Assembly: GCA_020641055.1 (NCBI GenBank)
Contig: CP067345.1
Span: 140,001-204,000, forward strand
DNA length: 64,000 nucleotides
Direction: 5' to 3'
From: Clostridioides sp. ES-S-0010-02
Lineage (GTDB): Bacteria; Bacillota; Clostridia; Peptostreptococcales; Peptostreptococcaceae
Part shown: in pieces, positions 23,637 through 32,174 of the stretch
Numbering within the stretch: the first letter of the stretch is position 1
How the letters are laid out: every line of letters begins with the position of its first letter
The notes under the pieces: model-generated
The model's database searches: none
Told to the model about the DNA's origin: nothing
Seen by the model: the letters and a program-made list of their open reading frames with translations, nothing else
Made by a program: the position numbers and the translations under genes

Positions 23637-24779
23637 ATGATTTATCTAGACAATGCTGCAACTACATATCCAAAACCAGAAAGAGTTTATGATGCTGTTT
23701 TAGATTGTATGAAAAACTATTGTGCAAATCCAGGAAGAGCAGGGCATAAGCTTGCTATGCGAGCTGCTAGAGAAATTTATGATACAAGAGAAAATATAGC
23801 TAAGTTATTTAATGTAAGTAATCCTATGAATATAGTATTTACGTCTAATGCAACAGACTCTTTGAATTTAGCAATAAAAGGTGTATTACAAAAAGGAGAT
23901 CATGTAATAACAACATCTATGGAACATAATTCAGTAATAAGACCTATAAAAGCTCTTGAGAAAAAAGGGGTTGAAAATACTGTAGTAAAATGTGATGATG
24001 AAGGTTTTTTAGATTATGAAGAGTTAGAAAAATCAATAAAGGATAACACTAAGCTGATTGTAACTACACATGCATCTAATGTATGTGGAACATTAATAGA
24101 TATAAAAAAAGTTGGAGAAATAGCTAAGAAACATAATATAATATTCTTGGTAGATGCATCACAAACAGCAGGTGTTTATGATATAGATGTGAAGAAATGT
24201 AATATAGATATGTTGGCTATGCCAGGTCATAAATGCTTATTTGGACCTCAAGGAACAGGTATCTTATATGTAAGAGAAGGCCTAAATTTGAATATATTAA
24301 AAGAGGGTGGGACAGGTAGTAAATCAGAAGAAATGGTTCAACCAGAACTGTTCCCAGATAAATACGAGTCAGGAACTCATAATACTCCAGGTATAGCAGG
24401 GCTTAACCAAGGTGTATTATTTATATTTGAAAGAGGAATCAACAATATAAGACAACATGAAGAAGAATTATGTCAATATATGCTAAATAAGTTAGAAGAA
24501 GTATCAGATATAAAGATATATGGACCAAAAGACAGTAAAAAAAGAGCCTCAGTAATAGCTATAAATATAGGAAACATGGATTCTGGAGAGGTTACTTTCT
24601 TATTAGATAGTGAATATAATATAGCAACTAGATCAGGAATACATTGTTCTCCATTAGCTCATACTACTTTAGGTACGTTAAAACAAGGTGCGGTAAGATT
24701 CAGTATAGGATATTTTAATACGAAAGATGAGATAGATAAAGCAATAGATGCCTTGAAGAAAATTTCAAAAAATAAATAG
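23637..24779 (+). CDS. class V aminotransferase, cysteine desulfurase type
   Basis: 380 residues from the second ATG (23637), nine bases after GAGAGG; the ATG at 23631 is only three bases from it. Motifs of a SufS/CsdA-like enzyme: LDNAATTYPKP at the N-terminus, TSMEHNSVIRP with the His, the PLP-lysine in PGHKCLFGPQGTG, and a C-terminal Cys in TRSGIHCSP. It should release sulfur (or selenium) from Cys or selenocysteine. A selenium-linked set (yedF, DUF3343) lies 3 kb downstream, so a role in selenium use is possible but unproven. Confidence 0.85.
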   Translation: MIYLDNAATTYPKPERVYDAVLDCMKNYCANPGRAGHKLAMRAAREIYDTRENIAKLFNVSNPMNIVFTSNATDSLNLAIKGVLQKGDHVITTSMEHNSVIRPIKALEKKGVENTVVKCDDEGFLDYEELEKSIKDNTKLIVTTHASNVCGTLIDIKKVGEIAKKHNIIFLVDASQTAGVYDIDVKKCNIDMLAMPGHKCLFGPQGTGILYVREGLNLNILKEGGTGSKSEEMVQPELFPDKYESGTHNTPGIAGLNQGVLFIFERGINNIRQHEEELCQYMLNKLEEVSDIKIYGPKDSKKRASVIAINIGNMDSGEVTFLLDSEYNIATRSGIHCSPLAHTTLGTLKQGAVRFSIGYFNTKDEIDKAIDALKKISKNK

Positions 24780-24794
24780 TATAAATTACAACAT

Positions 24795-24834
24795 AAAAAT
24801 AGTGTCAACTTTATAGATAGTTGACACTATTTTT
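24795..24834. terminator. bidirectional intrinsic terminator
   Basis: A 16-bp perfect stem (AAAAATAGTGTCAACT and its complement) with an eight-base loop and T runs on both strands. It serves the convergent desulfurase and lipoprotein genes. Confidence 0.93.
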
Positions 24835-24857
24835 GTAGCTTAATATAATTTAAAAAC

Positions 24858-25439
24858 TTACTTTAAATAATCTCCATCTTCAAGAACTATATGACCACTT
24901 TCATAGTTAGCGCCATCAACAGTAAGCTTTATTTGTTCAACATTCATGTTTTTTATGTAAGTACGTGCAACTGAATCAAGCATTAAAGTTTCTGCATCAC
25001 TACCTAAGTTTGATTTTGTAAAATCAGAGTTAACATCTAATATACCAGTTTTTACACCATCAATATCTTTTGTAGTAAATGAATTTAGTTTTGCAGATTC
25101 TGGAATTACTTTAAGCTTTTGTAGCTCAGCAAATAAAGTGTTTTCATCAATTTTTTCTAAATCAACCTTATTCTCAATTAAATCTGTTTTGTCTACATCA
25201 AAAGAATAAATAACAGCAGACTCCGTCTTTTTTTCTTCCTTTGGAGCTGATGTAGACTTTTTATTAGGAACTTCTTTTTCATCATTATTTTCTTTATTGT
25301 TTTCTTCCTTTGGTTGCTCAACATTTGTATTATTTTTAGTTTCTTTTTTAGTTGCTTCATTTTGAGCATTGCTACATCCAACTGCCAATATAGATATAGA
25401 TAATATACTTAACACTAACATTATTTTCTTGTTTTTCAT
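24858..25439 (-). CDS. GerMN-like lipoprotein
   Basis: About 193 residues from the ATG at 25439 (GAGAGGAG nine bases upstream). A lipoprotein signal with lipobox LAVGC ends near residue 22. A highly charged Asn/Glu/Lys linker (about 25-75) precedes a C-terminal GerMN-like domain (ESAKLNSFTTKDIDGVKTGILDVNSDF, then SDAETLMLDSVARTYIKN). GerMN domains occur in germination and spore-related lipoproteins. It is transcribed toward oriC, against its neighbours. Confidence 0.8.
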   Translation of the reverse strand: MKNKKIMLVLSILSISILAVGCSNAQNEATKKETKNNTNVEQPKEENNKENNDEKEVPNKKSTSAPKEEKKTESAVIYSFDVDKTDLIENKVDLEKIDENTLFAELQKLKVIPESAKLNSFTTKDIDGVKTGILDVNSDFTKSNLGSDAETLMLDSVARTYIKNMNVEQIKLTVDGANYESGHIVLEDGDYLK

Positions 25440-25652
25440 AAAAATTACTCCTCTCAAGATACTATTCTTATATATAATTATAATCGTTATGACTGAATAT
25501 ATGAATACAAAATAGTAACAAATTTAAAAAATGATTTATTTAAGTTAATTAAATACAAAATAAACTAAATATTAGTCATTTTTATGGGAAATCATTTAAT
25601 GTATAGAGAAAATATTGTAAAATAAAAGTAGTGTTTTTAAAATAAATATAAG

Positions 25653-25669
25653 TTATAATTATATTATAA
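25653..25669. promoter_or_regulatory. palindrome upstream of rstA, possible autoregulatory operator
   Basis: TTATAAT-TAT-ATTATAA is a perfect 7-3-7 inverted repeat about 30 bases before the start codon and overlaps TATAAT-like -10 boxes. RstA is known to repress its own gene; that this is its site is an inference. Confidence 0.4.
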
Positions 25670-25697
25670 AAAAATGTCTTCAAAAGGTGGGAATAGT

Positions 25698-26990
25698 ATG
25701 GAAATTTTGAGCTTAGGAGAAAAGATTAAGAAATTAAGAAAAGAAAAAAATATGACATTAAAAGAGTTAGCTGGAGATAGAATAACAGCAGCACAAATAA
25801 GCCATATAGAGAGAGATAAATCTCATACTAGTTATGAACTGTTGGAATATCTAGGTGATAAGTTAGATGTAAGCGTGGAATATTTATTAGAAACAAAAGA
25901 AATGCAGTCAAAAAAGATAACAGATAATTTAATACTGCAAAGTGAAATTTATATAAAAGAGAATGAGTTAAACAAGGCTGAGGACCAAATAAAAGAAGTT
26001 TTAGATATATGTAAGAGATACGATTTAATGGAGAACTATGGCAGATGCAATTTTCTTATGGCTAACATTAACTTAAAAAAATCTAATTACAATAATGCTA
26101 TAGAAAACTTTGAAAAGGCTTTATTTTTCTTTATAAAAAACAATGATAGTGAAAACATACTAAAGTGCTATTTAAACATAGGAAAGATATATATGCAAGA
26201 AGACTTTTATAAAGGTGCGATAAGTCACTTTAATTTTGCAGAGGAAATTTTGTCAGAGAATAAGTTTGAGGATATTAACGTATATAAGGAATTATATAGT
26301 AAGATGGCATATTGTTATATAAAATTAGATAATCCAAATATGTCATTAAAGTACATAGATAAAATAAATGAAATAGATAATAAAAATGATAGAAAAGAAG
26401 ATGTCGATATTTTGGTGTTAAAAGCAAACAACATGCTTGAGATTGGAAAATATGAGGAATCAAAAGAGTATTTTAAAAAAGCACTAAAAATACTTGAAAA
26501 TGAAGATAATAAAACTGGAATAGCAAATGTATACTTAACAATTTGTGATGTTTATAGAAAAATAGGTGAGACAGATAGAGTTCTTGAATATTCTCAAAAA
26601 GTGTACAACATAAAGAAAAATGATGAAGACGAATATATGATGTCAGGTTTATTCAAGATAATAGAAGCGTACATAGATAAAGAAGATTATGATTTAGCTA
26701 GAAAATATTGTAAAATAGCTTTAGCATCATCAATAAAAAATAAAAATAAGTTTAATGAGTATAAGGCATTAAAATTCTATTCTAATATGTATAAGAATCA
26801 AAATGAAATTACTCTTGCTATTGAGTATTTAATTAAATGTATAAAAATAGTATCAGACTTAGGTAATAATAAGATATTAGCAAACTTGTACATAGACTTA
26901 GGTCAATTATATTCAAGCATATCAAAAGAGAAAGAATTAGAGTACTACCAAAAGGGAGTATTTATGTATAAAAATTTAGAGATAATGTAA
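25698..26990 (+). CDS. rstA: RstA-like regulator: helix-turn-helix plus TPR repeats (RRNPP type)
   Basis: 430 residues from the ATG at 25698 (AAAGGTGGG nine bases upstream). An N-terminal Xre-type helix-turn-helix (GEKIKKLRKEKNMTLKELAG, about 5-60) is followed by eight to nine tetratricopeptide-like helical repeats. This is the layout of the RRNPP peptide-sensing regulators. In C. difficile this position, beside the soj-spo0J cluster, is held by RstA, which represses toxin and motility genes and promotes sporulation. The identification rests on architecture and position, not on a search. Confidence 0.8.
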   Translation: MEILSLGEKIKKLRKEKNMTLKELAGDRITAAQISHIERDKSHTSYELLEYLGDKLDVSVEYLLETKEMQSKKITDNLILQSEIYIKENELNKAEDQIKEVLDICKRYDLMENYGRCNFLMANINLKKSNYNNAIENFEKALFFFIKNNDSENILKCYLNIGKIYMQEDFYKGAISHFNFAEEILSENKFEDINVYKELYSKMAYCYIKLDNPNMSLKYIDKINEIDNKNDRKEDVDILVLKANNMLEIGKYEESKEYFKKALKILENEDNKTGIANVYLTICDVYRKIGETDRVLEYSQKVYNIKKNDEDEYMMSGLFKIIEAYIDKEDYDLARKYCKIALASSIKNKNKFNEYKALKFYSNMYKNQNEITLAIEYLIKCIKIVSDLGNNKILANLYIDLGQLYSSISKEKELEYYQKGVFMYKNLEIM

Positions 26991-27094
26991 GTATAATAAA
27001 CCTATAATAGTATAGAAACAATCTATAACAAGCAAGATAATATCTATGATAAAATATAAATTGTATGAATAATTTTAAGGAGATGAATCAAACA

Positions 27095-27682
27095 ATGAGT
27101 ATAAAAATAGATGCTAGAGGGCTTGCTTGTCCTAAACCAGTTATAAATACAAAAAAAGAATTAGATAATATAGAAGAAGGCATTGTAGTTACAACAGTTG
27201 ACAATGAAACAGCAAAAGAAAATATATTAAAGCTTGCTAAATCTTTAAATTGTGAAGCAAGGATTGTTGATGAAAAAGAAAACTTAATTTCTATAGAAAT
27301 TAAAAAAGGTAATAATGTTGTAGTTCAAAAAGAAGAAAGCGAACTAGAAGATACATGTGTATTTATATCTTCAGATAAGATGGGATTGGGAAATGATGAA
27401 TTAGGACAAGTATTAATAAAAGGTTTTATATATACTTTAACAGAATCAAAGCCATATCCTAAACATATACTTTTAGTTAATGGAGGAGTAAAATTAAGTG
27501 CTGAAAATGAAGCAACTATAGAAAATCTTAAAATACTTGAAGATGCAGGGGTAGAAATTTTATCTTGTGGAACCTGTTTAGATTACTATAATTTAAAAGA
27601 AAAATTACAAGTTGGTTCAGTTACAAATATGTACACTATAGTTGAAACATTAAAAAATGCATCAAATACTATTTCTATATAA
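27095..27682 (+). CDS. yedF: sulfurtransferase-like selenium metabolism protein YedF
   Basis: About 195 residues. The N-terminal TusA-like domain has the CPKPV motif (DARGLACPKPV). The C-terminal DsrE-like domain has VNGGVKL and SCGTCLDYY. The fusion is characteristic of YedF, found with selenophosphate-linked genes. AAGGAG lies 12 bases before the chosen ATG; an ATG at 27083 is too close to it. DUF3343 and DUF951 genes follow directly, a common trio in Clostridia. Confidence 0.85.
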   Translation: MSIKIDARGLACPKPVINTKKELDNIEEGIVVTTVDNETAKENILKLAKSLNCEARIVDEKENLISIEIKKGNNVVVQKEESELEDTCVFISSDKMGLGNDELGQVLIKGFIYTLTESKPYPKHILLVNGGVKLSAENEATIENLKILEDAGVEILSCGTCLDYYNLKEKLQVGSVTNMYTIVETLKNASNTISI

Positions 27683-27760
27683 TGTATGTTTGTTTAACAA
27701 TATAAAGTTAATAGGAAATATTAAACTAAAGAAAAGTAGATAGTCAGAAAGGATTAAGCA

Positions 27761-28024
27761 ATGAATCAAATGTATATAGTATCATTTAATTCTACACATC
27801 ATGCAATAAGGTCAGAAAAGCTATTTGATGAAAATGGTTTAAAAGTAATGGCTCTTCCAACACCAAGAGAAATAACAGCAAGCTGTGGAATATCAATTAA
27901 ATTTTCTTTTGAAGATATGAAAAAAATAAAGACAATTTTAGTTGAAAATAATGTAGATATAAAGGGAATTTACTGTATAAGTAAATTAGAGGATGGCTCA
28001 AGGGAAGCAAAGAAGTTAGATTAG
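27761..28024 (+). CDS. DUF3343 putative Se/S carrier-like protein
   Basis: 87 residues matching the DUF3343 pattern: YIVSFNSTHHAIRSEKLF at the N-terminus, LPTPREITASCGISIKF in the middle with the conserved Cys. This family accompanies YedF and selenium-use genes and has been proposed to carry Se or S. AGAAAGGA precedes the ATG. Confidence 0.85.
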   Translation: MNQMYIVSFNSTHHAIRSEKLFDENGLKVMALPTPREITASCGISIKFSFEDMKKIKTILVENNVDIKGIYCISKLEDGSREAKKLD

Positions 28025-28038
28025 GAGGCTAATTATTT

Positions 28039-28224
28039 ATGCCAATGGATTTAAAAATAGGGGATATTGTTGAATTGAAAAAACAACATGCATGTGGATG
28101 TAAAGAGTTTGAAATCGTAAGAACTGGAATGGATATAAAGATAAAATGTACGAAATGTTCAAGGCTAATAATGCTTGATAGAGAGACATTAGAAAAGAGA
28201 GTAAAAAAGCTAATAAAAAAATGA
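28039..28224 (+). CDS. DUF951 small zinc-ribbon-like protein
   Basis: 61 residues. The pattern KKQHACGCKEFEIVRTG followed by IKCTKCSRLIMLDRETLEKRVKK is the DUF951 family, with cysteines that could bind a metal ion. TTAGGAGG precedes the ATG and the gene lies 14 bases after DUF3343. The function is unknown, although wide conservation near yybS and rpsF in Firmicutes hints at a translation-related role. Confidence 0.85.
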   Translation: MPMDLKIGDIVELKKQHACGCKEFEIVRTGMDIKIKCTKCSRLIMLDRETLEKRVKKLIKK

Positions 28225-28326
28225 TATAAATTTAACATTTAAAAAATGTCAAATACCGTATATTAATATCCAAATTTTTGGTATAATAGAAATTGAAGAA
28301 AACATTTTCATGGGGGTGCTTTAATT

Positions 28327-29523
28327 ATGGCAGTTAAATATGCAAAAAGAATGGAAGGTTTACAAGGATCTGAAATACGTGAGCTTTTAAAACTTACTCA
28401 ACAACCACAAATAATATCTTTTGCGGGTGGAATGCCTGCTCCAGAATTATTTCCAGTTGAAGAAATGAAAAAAGTATCAGTTGCAGTGCTTGAAGAAAAT
28501 GGAAGATCAGCTATGCAATATACTACAACAGAAGGATATGAACCATTAAGAGAAAAAATAGCAGCTAGAATGAATGACAAAAACAAAACTAATGTAGATA
28601 AAGATGATATATTAGTTACAAGTGGTTCTCAACAAGGTCTAGATTTTGCAGGAAAAGTATTTATTGATGAAGGTGATGTAATTTTATGTGAAAGCCCATC
28701 TTACATAGGAGCTATAAATGCATTTAAATCTTACCAACCTAAATTCATAGATGTTCCAACAGATTCTAATGGAATGATAATGGAAGAACTAGAAAAAATA
28801 CTAGAAACAACTGATAGAATAAAAATGATTTATGTAATACCTGATTTCCAAAATCCAACAGGAAGAACTTGGCCACTTGAAAGACGTAAAAAATTCATGG
28901 AAATAGTAAATAAATATGAAATACCAGTAATAGAAGATAATCCATATGGAGATTTAAGATTTGAGGGAGAATCTTTACCATCTTTAAAATCAATGGATAC
29001 AAAAGGATTAGTAATATTCTTAGGAACTTTCTCTAAAATATTCTGCCCAGGATACAGATTAGGATGGACTTGTGCTTCTCCAGAAATACTATCTAAATTT
29101 AACTTTGCAAAACAAGGTGCAGACTTACAAGCATCAACTATATCTCAAATGGAAGTAAGTAAATTTATGGATATGTATGACTTAGATGAACACGTTGATA
29201 AAATAAAAGCTGTTTATATCAAACGTAGAGATGTTATGCTTAAGACTATGGAAGAAGAATTCCCAGAAGGATTAGTATTTACTCATCCAGAAGGTGGATT
29301 ATTTACATGGGTAGAGCTTCCAAGTAATTTAAATGCTAAAGAATTAATGCCAAAATGCTTAGAAAAGAATGTTGCTTATGTTGCTGGAGGAGGATTCTTC
29401 CCTAATGGTGGTAGAGAAAATACTTTCAGACTTAACTATTCAAATATGCCAGAAGAAAAAATAATAGAAGGTATCAAAAACATAGCATCAGTTTTAAAAG
29501 AAGCTATGGGTGTTGAAGCTTAA
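28327..29523 (+). CDS. PLP-dependent aminotransferase, class I/II (2-aminoadipate type)
   Basis: 398 residues. The fold-type I signatures are present: SGSQQGLDFAGK, PDFQNPTGRTW, the EDNPYGDLRF block, and the PLP lysine in LGTFSKIFCPGYRLGW. It resembles LysN/ARO8-like enzymes that use 2-aminoadipate, aromatic or branched-chain substrates, and it lacks the GntR domain of MocR regulators. TGGGGGTG precedes the ATG. The substrate cannot be told from sequence alone. Confidence 0.85.
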   Translation: MAVKYAKRMEGLQGSEIRELLKLTQQPQIISFAGGMPAPELFPVEEMKKVSVAVLEENGRSAMQYTTTEGYEPLREKIAARMNDKNKTNVDKDDILVTSGSQQGLDFAGKVFIDEGDVILCESPSYIGAINAFKSYQPKFIDVPTDSNGMIMEELEKILETTDRIKMIYVIPDFQNPTGRTWPLERRKKFMEIVNKYEIPVIEDNPYGDLRFEGESLPSLKSMDTKGLVIFLGTFSKIFCPGYRLGWTCASPEILSKFNFAKQGADLQASTISQMEVSKFMDMYDLDEHVDKIKAVYIKRRDVMLKTMEEEFPEGLVFTHPEGGLFTWVELPSNLNAKELMPKCLEKNVAYVAGGGFFPNGGRENTFRLNYSNMPEEKIIEGIKNIASVLKEAMGVEA

Positions 29524-29551
29524 TTAAAAATAATAACTTAAGATATATTAT

Positions 29552-29586
29552 AAGGGATGGCAATAGCCATCCCTTGTTAATTTAAA
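29552..29586 (+). terminator. hairpin terminator after aminotransferase
   Basis: AAGGGATGGC and GCCATCCCTT form a 10-bp stem with a four-base loop; the trailing sequence GTTAATTT is only moderately T-rich. Confidence 0.7.
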
Positions 29587-29635
29587 AAATATATTTCACC
29601 TTATATTAAATATTAAAATTTGTCCAAAATTTAAA

Positions 29636-29664
29636 TTGACATAAATAAGAAAAAATGATAAAAT
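29636..29664 (+). promoter_or_regulatory. sigma-A promoter of the rpsF-ssb-rpsR operon
   Basis: TTGACA (29636-29641), a 17-base spacer, TAAAAT (29659-29664). Near-consensus; the start would be about 29671, giving a leader of about 70 bases. Confidence 0.88.
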
Positions 29665-29672
29665 GTGTAGGT

Positions 29673-29722
29673 ATGAGATTTTAGTCTCATTTCTCTGCTC
29701 TAAGAGTGTAGAGCCGTTAAGT
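29673..29722 (+). promoter_or_regulatory. candidate rpsF leader, S6:S18 autoregulatory RNA
   Basis: Two hairpins lie in the leader. ATGAGA/TCTCAT encloses a short loop; GCTCT/AGAGC (29697-29714) is followed by CCG. An exposed CCG next to a hairpin is the feature of the S6:S18 complex-binding rpsF leader known from bacteria. The assignment is by position and this motif, not a covariance search. Confidence 0.55.
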
Positions 29723-29742
29723 CCAAAGGGAGGTGAATTATA

Positions 29743-30021
29743 GTGAGAAATTATGAATTAGTTTATGTAGTAAAGCCAAACTCTGATGAAGAAACAAGAG
29801 AAGCTGTACTAAACAAAGTTAAGGAAGTTGTTGCAACTGAAGGAGAAATAGTTAAAGTTGATACTTGGGGAACTAAAAAATTAGCTTATCCAATAGCTAA
29901 GTTTACAGAAGGTTTCTATGTGTTAGTTAACTTCAAATCAGCAGTAGACGTTCCTAAAGAAATAGACAGAAACTTAAAGATAAATGAAAACGTAATAAGA
30001 CACATGATAGTTGTTGCTTAA
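29743..30021 (+). CDS. rpsF: 30S ribosomal protein S6
   Basis: 92 residues, starting at GTG with AAGGGAGG upstream. It begins RNYELVYVVKPN and contains WGTKKLAYPIAKFTEGFYVL, the S6 core. It heads the rpsF-ssb-rpsR operon, so ribosome assembly and single-strand binding protein are made together. Confidence 0.97.
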   Translation: MRNYELVYVVKPNSDEETREAVLNKVKEVVATEGEIVKVDTWGTKKLAYPIAKFTEGFYVLVNFKSAVDVPKEIDRNLKINENVIRHMIVVA

Positions 30022-30057
30022 CAACTAGTTTTATTATAAAAAATAGGTGGTGTTTTT

Positions 30058-30492
30058 ATGAATCAAGTTGTATTAGTGGGAAGGTTAACTAAAGACCCTG
30101 AATTAAGATACATCCCAGGTACAGGAACACCAGTGGCATCATTTACAATAGCCATTGATAGAGACTATGTAAAAAAAGATGGATCTAAAGAAACTGATTT
30201 TATACCTGTTGAAGTAATGGGTAAATCCGCTGAATTTTGTGCCAACTACATAACTAAAGGTAGATTAGTTGCACTTCAAGGATCGATAAGAGTAGACAAT
30301 TATCAGACACAATCAGGCGAAAAAAGAACTTTTACAAAAGTAAGTACTAGATCGGTACAAGCTTTAGATAGCAAGAATAAATCGGAAAATTCATATAAAG
30401 AGAGTGCTCCAGCTTTTGAGCCAAGCTTTGAACCTCAAGGGTTAGACCCACAAGGTTTCCAAGCTATAGATGATGACGATATACCATTTTAA
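30058..30492 (+). CDS. ssb: single-stranded DNA-binding protein
   Basis: 144 residues: an OB fold (MNQVVLVGRLTKDPELRY, IAIDRDYVKKDGSKETDF) over about 1-105, then a disordered linker and the acidic DDDDIPF tail that recruits replication and repair partners. GGTGG precedes the ATG. It lies between the two ribosomal protein genes. Confidence 0.96.
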   Translation: MNQVVLVGRLTKDPELRYIPGTGTPVASFTIAIDRDYVKKDGSKETDFIPVEVMGKSAEFCANYITKGRLVALQGSIRVDNYQTQSGEKRTFTKVSTRSVQALDSKNKSENSYKESAPAFEPSFEPQGLDPQGFQAIDDDDIPF

Positions 30493-30510
30493 AAAGGAGG
30501 GAAAAAAGTC

Positions 30511-30738
30511 ATGATGAATAAAAAAAGACGTAAGAAAAAAAGAGTTTGTCAATTTTGTGCTGACAAAAACGCTAAAATAGATTACAAAAGTACTCAGAGA
30601 TTACAAAAGTATATAACTGAAAGAGGAAAGATATTACCAAGAAGAATATCTGGAACTTGTGCTAAGCATCAAAGAGAATTAACAGTTGCTATAAAAAGAT
30701 CAAGAAATATAGCACTTTTACCATATACATTAGATTAA
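30511..30738 (+). CDS. rpsR: 30S ribosomal protein S18
   Basis: 75 residues, basic, with the VCQFCADKN Cys pair and [22 protein letters not shown]. The cysteines and His make this the zinc-binding (C+) form. AAAGGAGGG precedes the first of two adjacent ATG codons. It ends the operon before two terminators. Confidence 0.97.
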   Translation: MMNKKRRKKKRVCQFCADKNAKIDYKSTQRLQKYITERGKILPRRISGTCAKHQRELTVAIKRSRNIALLPYTLD

Positions 30739-30764
30739 AAAATGAGCCTTGTGCTCATTTTTTA
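30737..30764 (+). terminator. terminator of the rpsF operon
   Basis: AAAAAATGAGC and GCTCATTTTTT pair around a five-base loop. Confidence 0.92.
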
Positions 30765-30791
30765 TTATAGATATTTATATAAGTAAATGAG

Positions 30792-30815
30792 ACGAGCTAT
30801 AACGCTCGTTTTTTT
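30792..30815 (+). terminator. second terminator after rpsR
   Basis: ACGAGC and GCTCGT stem, six-base loop, then seven T. A backup to the first. Confidence 0.88.
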
Positions 30816-30879
30816 GTTTATATACTTAAATATATTATTATTTATGATATAATATTATATATTAAGGAGGGTTGCAAAC

Positions 30880-31200
30880 GTGAAAATAGATAAAGGTTCT
30901 GAGATAACAAGAAACATAAAGATAATAGAGTGGATGAAAACAGAAATATTAATGAGTGTAAGTGATTTGTTTAACTTATTATTTAAAGGGGTAAAACCTT
31001 TAGATGAGGCAATTCAAGATACTCTAGCAAATATAATAATGATAACATATCTCTTAGCAAAGAGATTAGGAATTAGTTTTAGAGACGTAGATTATAAAGT
31101 CAAGGAAAAAATAAAAATTGGTATAGAGGAAGACCATAGTGTTGAAAGATGGTATGGAGATTTATCTAACTTAAAAAAACATATGGATAATAGGGAGTGA
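30880..31200 (+). CDS. MazG-like family protein
   Basis: 106 residues, GTG start with AAGGAGG upstream. All helical; the segment PLDEAIQDTLANIIMITYLLAKRLGISFRDVDYKVKEKI resembles the MazG-like nucleotide pyrophosphohydrolase fold, but the metal-binding ExxE residues are not clearly complete. It lies seven bases before yybS. A nucleotide-cleaning role is only a guess. Confidence 0.65.
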   Translation: MKIDKGSEITRNIKIIEWMKTEILMSVSDLFNLLFKGVKPLDEAIQDTLANIIMITYLLAKRLGISFRDVDYKVKEKIKIGIEEDHSVERWYGDLSNLKKHMDNRE

Positions 31201-31207
31201 TATTAAA

Positions 31208-32164
31208 TTGAATAATAAAATTAGACTATCTAAAGCCATGTCTATAATAGTTTTAGCTATAATAATTGCTTTAGTAATAGCCTATATTCCAATGCTAGGA
31301 ATGTTTAGCATATTAGCAGCTGTCCCATATGTAATTATAGGTGCCATCACTGATAAAAAGTATTCTTTTTTATCTATTTTGATTACATTTTGTGTGCTAG
31401 TTTTATTTGCAGACATTTCGTATGCATTAAATATATGTATAATGTATTCTTTGCCAGGCATAGCAATAGGAAAGATGCTAAAGAGAAGTTTTGAGCAAGA
31501 AGATAGTAATAAATTTGAACCAATATATGGAGGAACAATAATATTTGTGCTTGCAATGGTTGTGTATTTCTTTGTATTGAAGACATTTTTAAATGTAAAT
31601 TTATTAGATGAAGTTTCTAAAATGATAACAGAAATTGTAAATATTCAAAAAAATAGTTTTTCTGCAACTGAGCTTAAAGTATTTGATAAAATGAAGCCAG
31701 ATGAAATTGTAAGTTATTTTACAAATATGCTACCAATGATGTTATTCTTACAAGGTTTATTATCAGCATTTGTAACATATTATTTAAGCGTATTCTTTAT
31801 CAAAAGGATTACAAATTTGAATATAAGATTTCCTAAATTTGCTGACTTTTATTTACCAGGAAATGCTATAGTCACAACTTTTTTACTTTATTTATTAGTC
31901 TTATTTATTGAAATTATTGGCTCAAAATTATATACAGAATTAATAATGACTAATTTACAGCTAGTTTTTAACTTAATGTTTGTAATTCAAGGAATAGCAG
32001 TTTGTATTTATTATTTAAAGAAATGGATAAGACAAGGGCCAAATAAAATTATGTTTCTTTCAGGGATAATTTTATGTTTATTTGGATTTATGGGAATATC
32101 TTTTGTTGGTATGGTAGATAGTATAATTGACTTTAGAAAGGTGAGAAGTTATAAATCCACTTAG
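31208..32164 (+). CDS. yybS: YybS-family (DUF2232) membrane protein
   Basis: 318 residues, TTG start after AGGGAGTG. About eight hydrophobic helices, beginning AMSIIVLAIIIALVIAYIP. This family stands between rpsR and the gdpP gene in many Firmicutes. The function is unknown. It may interact with the membrane protein GdpP encoded next. Confidence 0.8.
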   Translation: MNNKIRLSKAMSIIVLAIIIALVIAYIPMLGMFSILAAVPYVIIGAITDKKYSFLSILITFCVLVLFADISYALNICIMYSLPGIAIGKMLKRSFEQEDSNKFEPIYGGTIIFVLAMVVYFFVLKTFLNVNLLDEVSKMITEIVNIQKNSFSATELKVFDKMKPDEIVSYFTNMLPMMLFLQGLLSAFVTYYLSVFFIKRITNLNIRFPKFADFYLPGNAIVTTFLLYLLVLFIEIIGSKLYTELIMTNLQLVFNLMFVIQGIAVCIYYLKKWIRQGPNKIMFLSGIILCLFGFMGISFVGMVDSIIDFRKVRSYKST

Positions 32165-32174
32165 GAGGATAGAA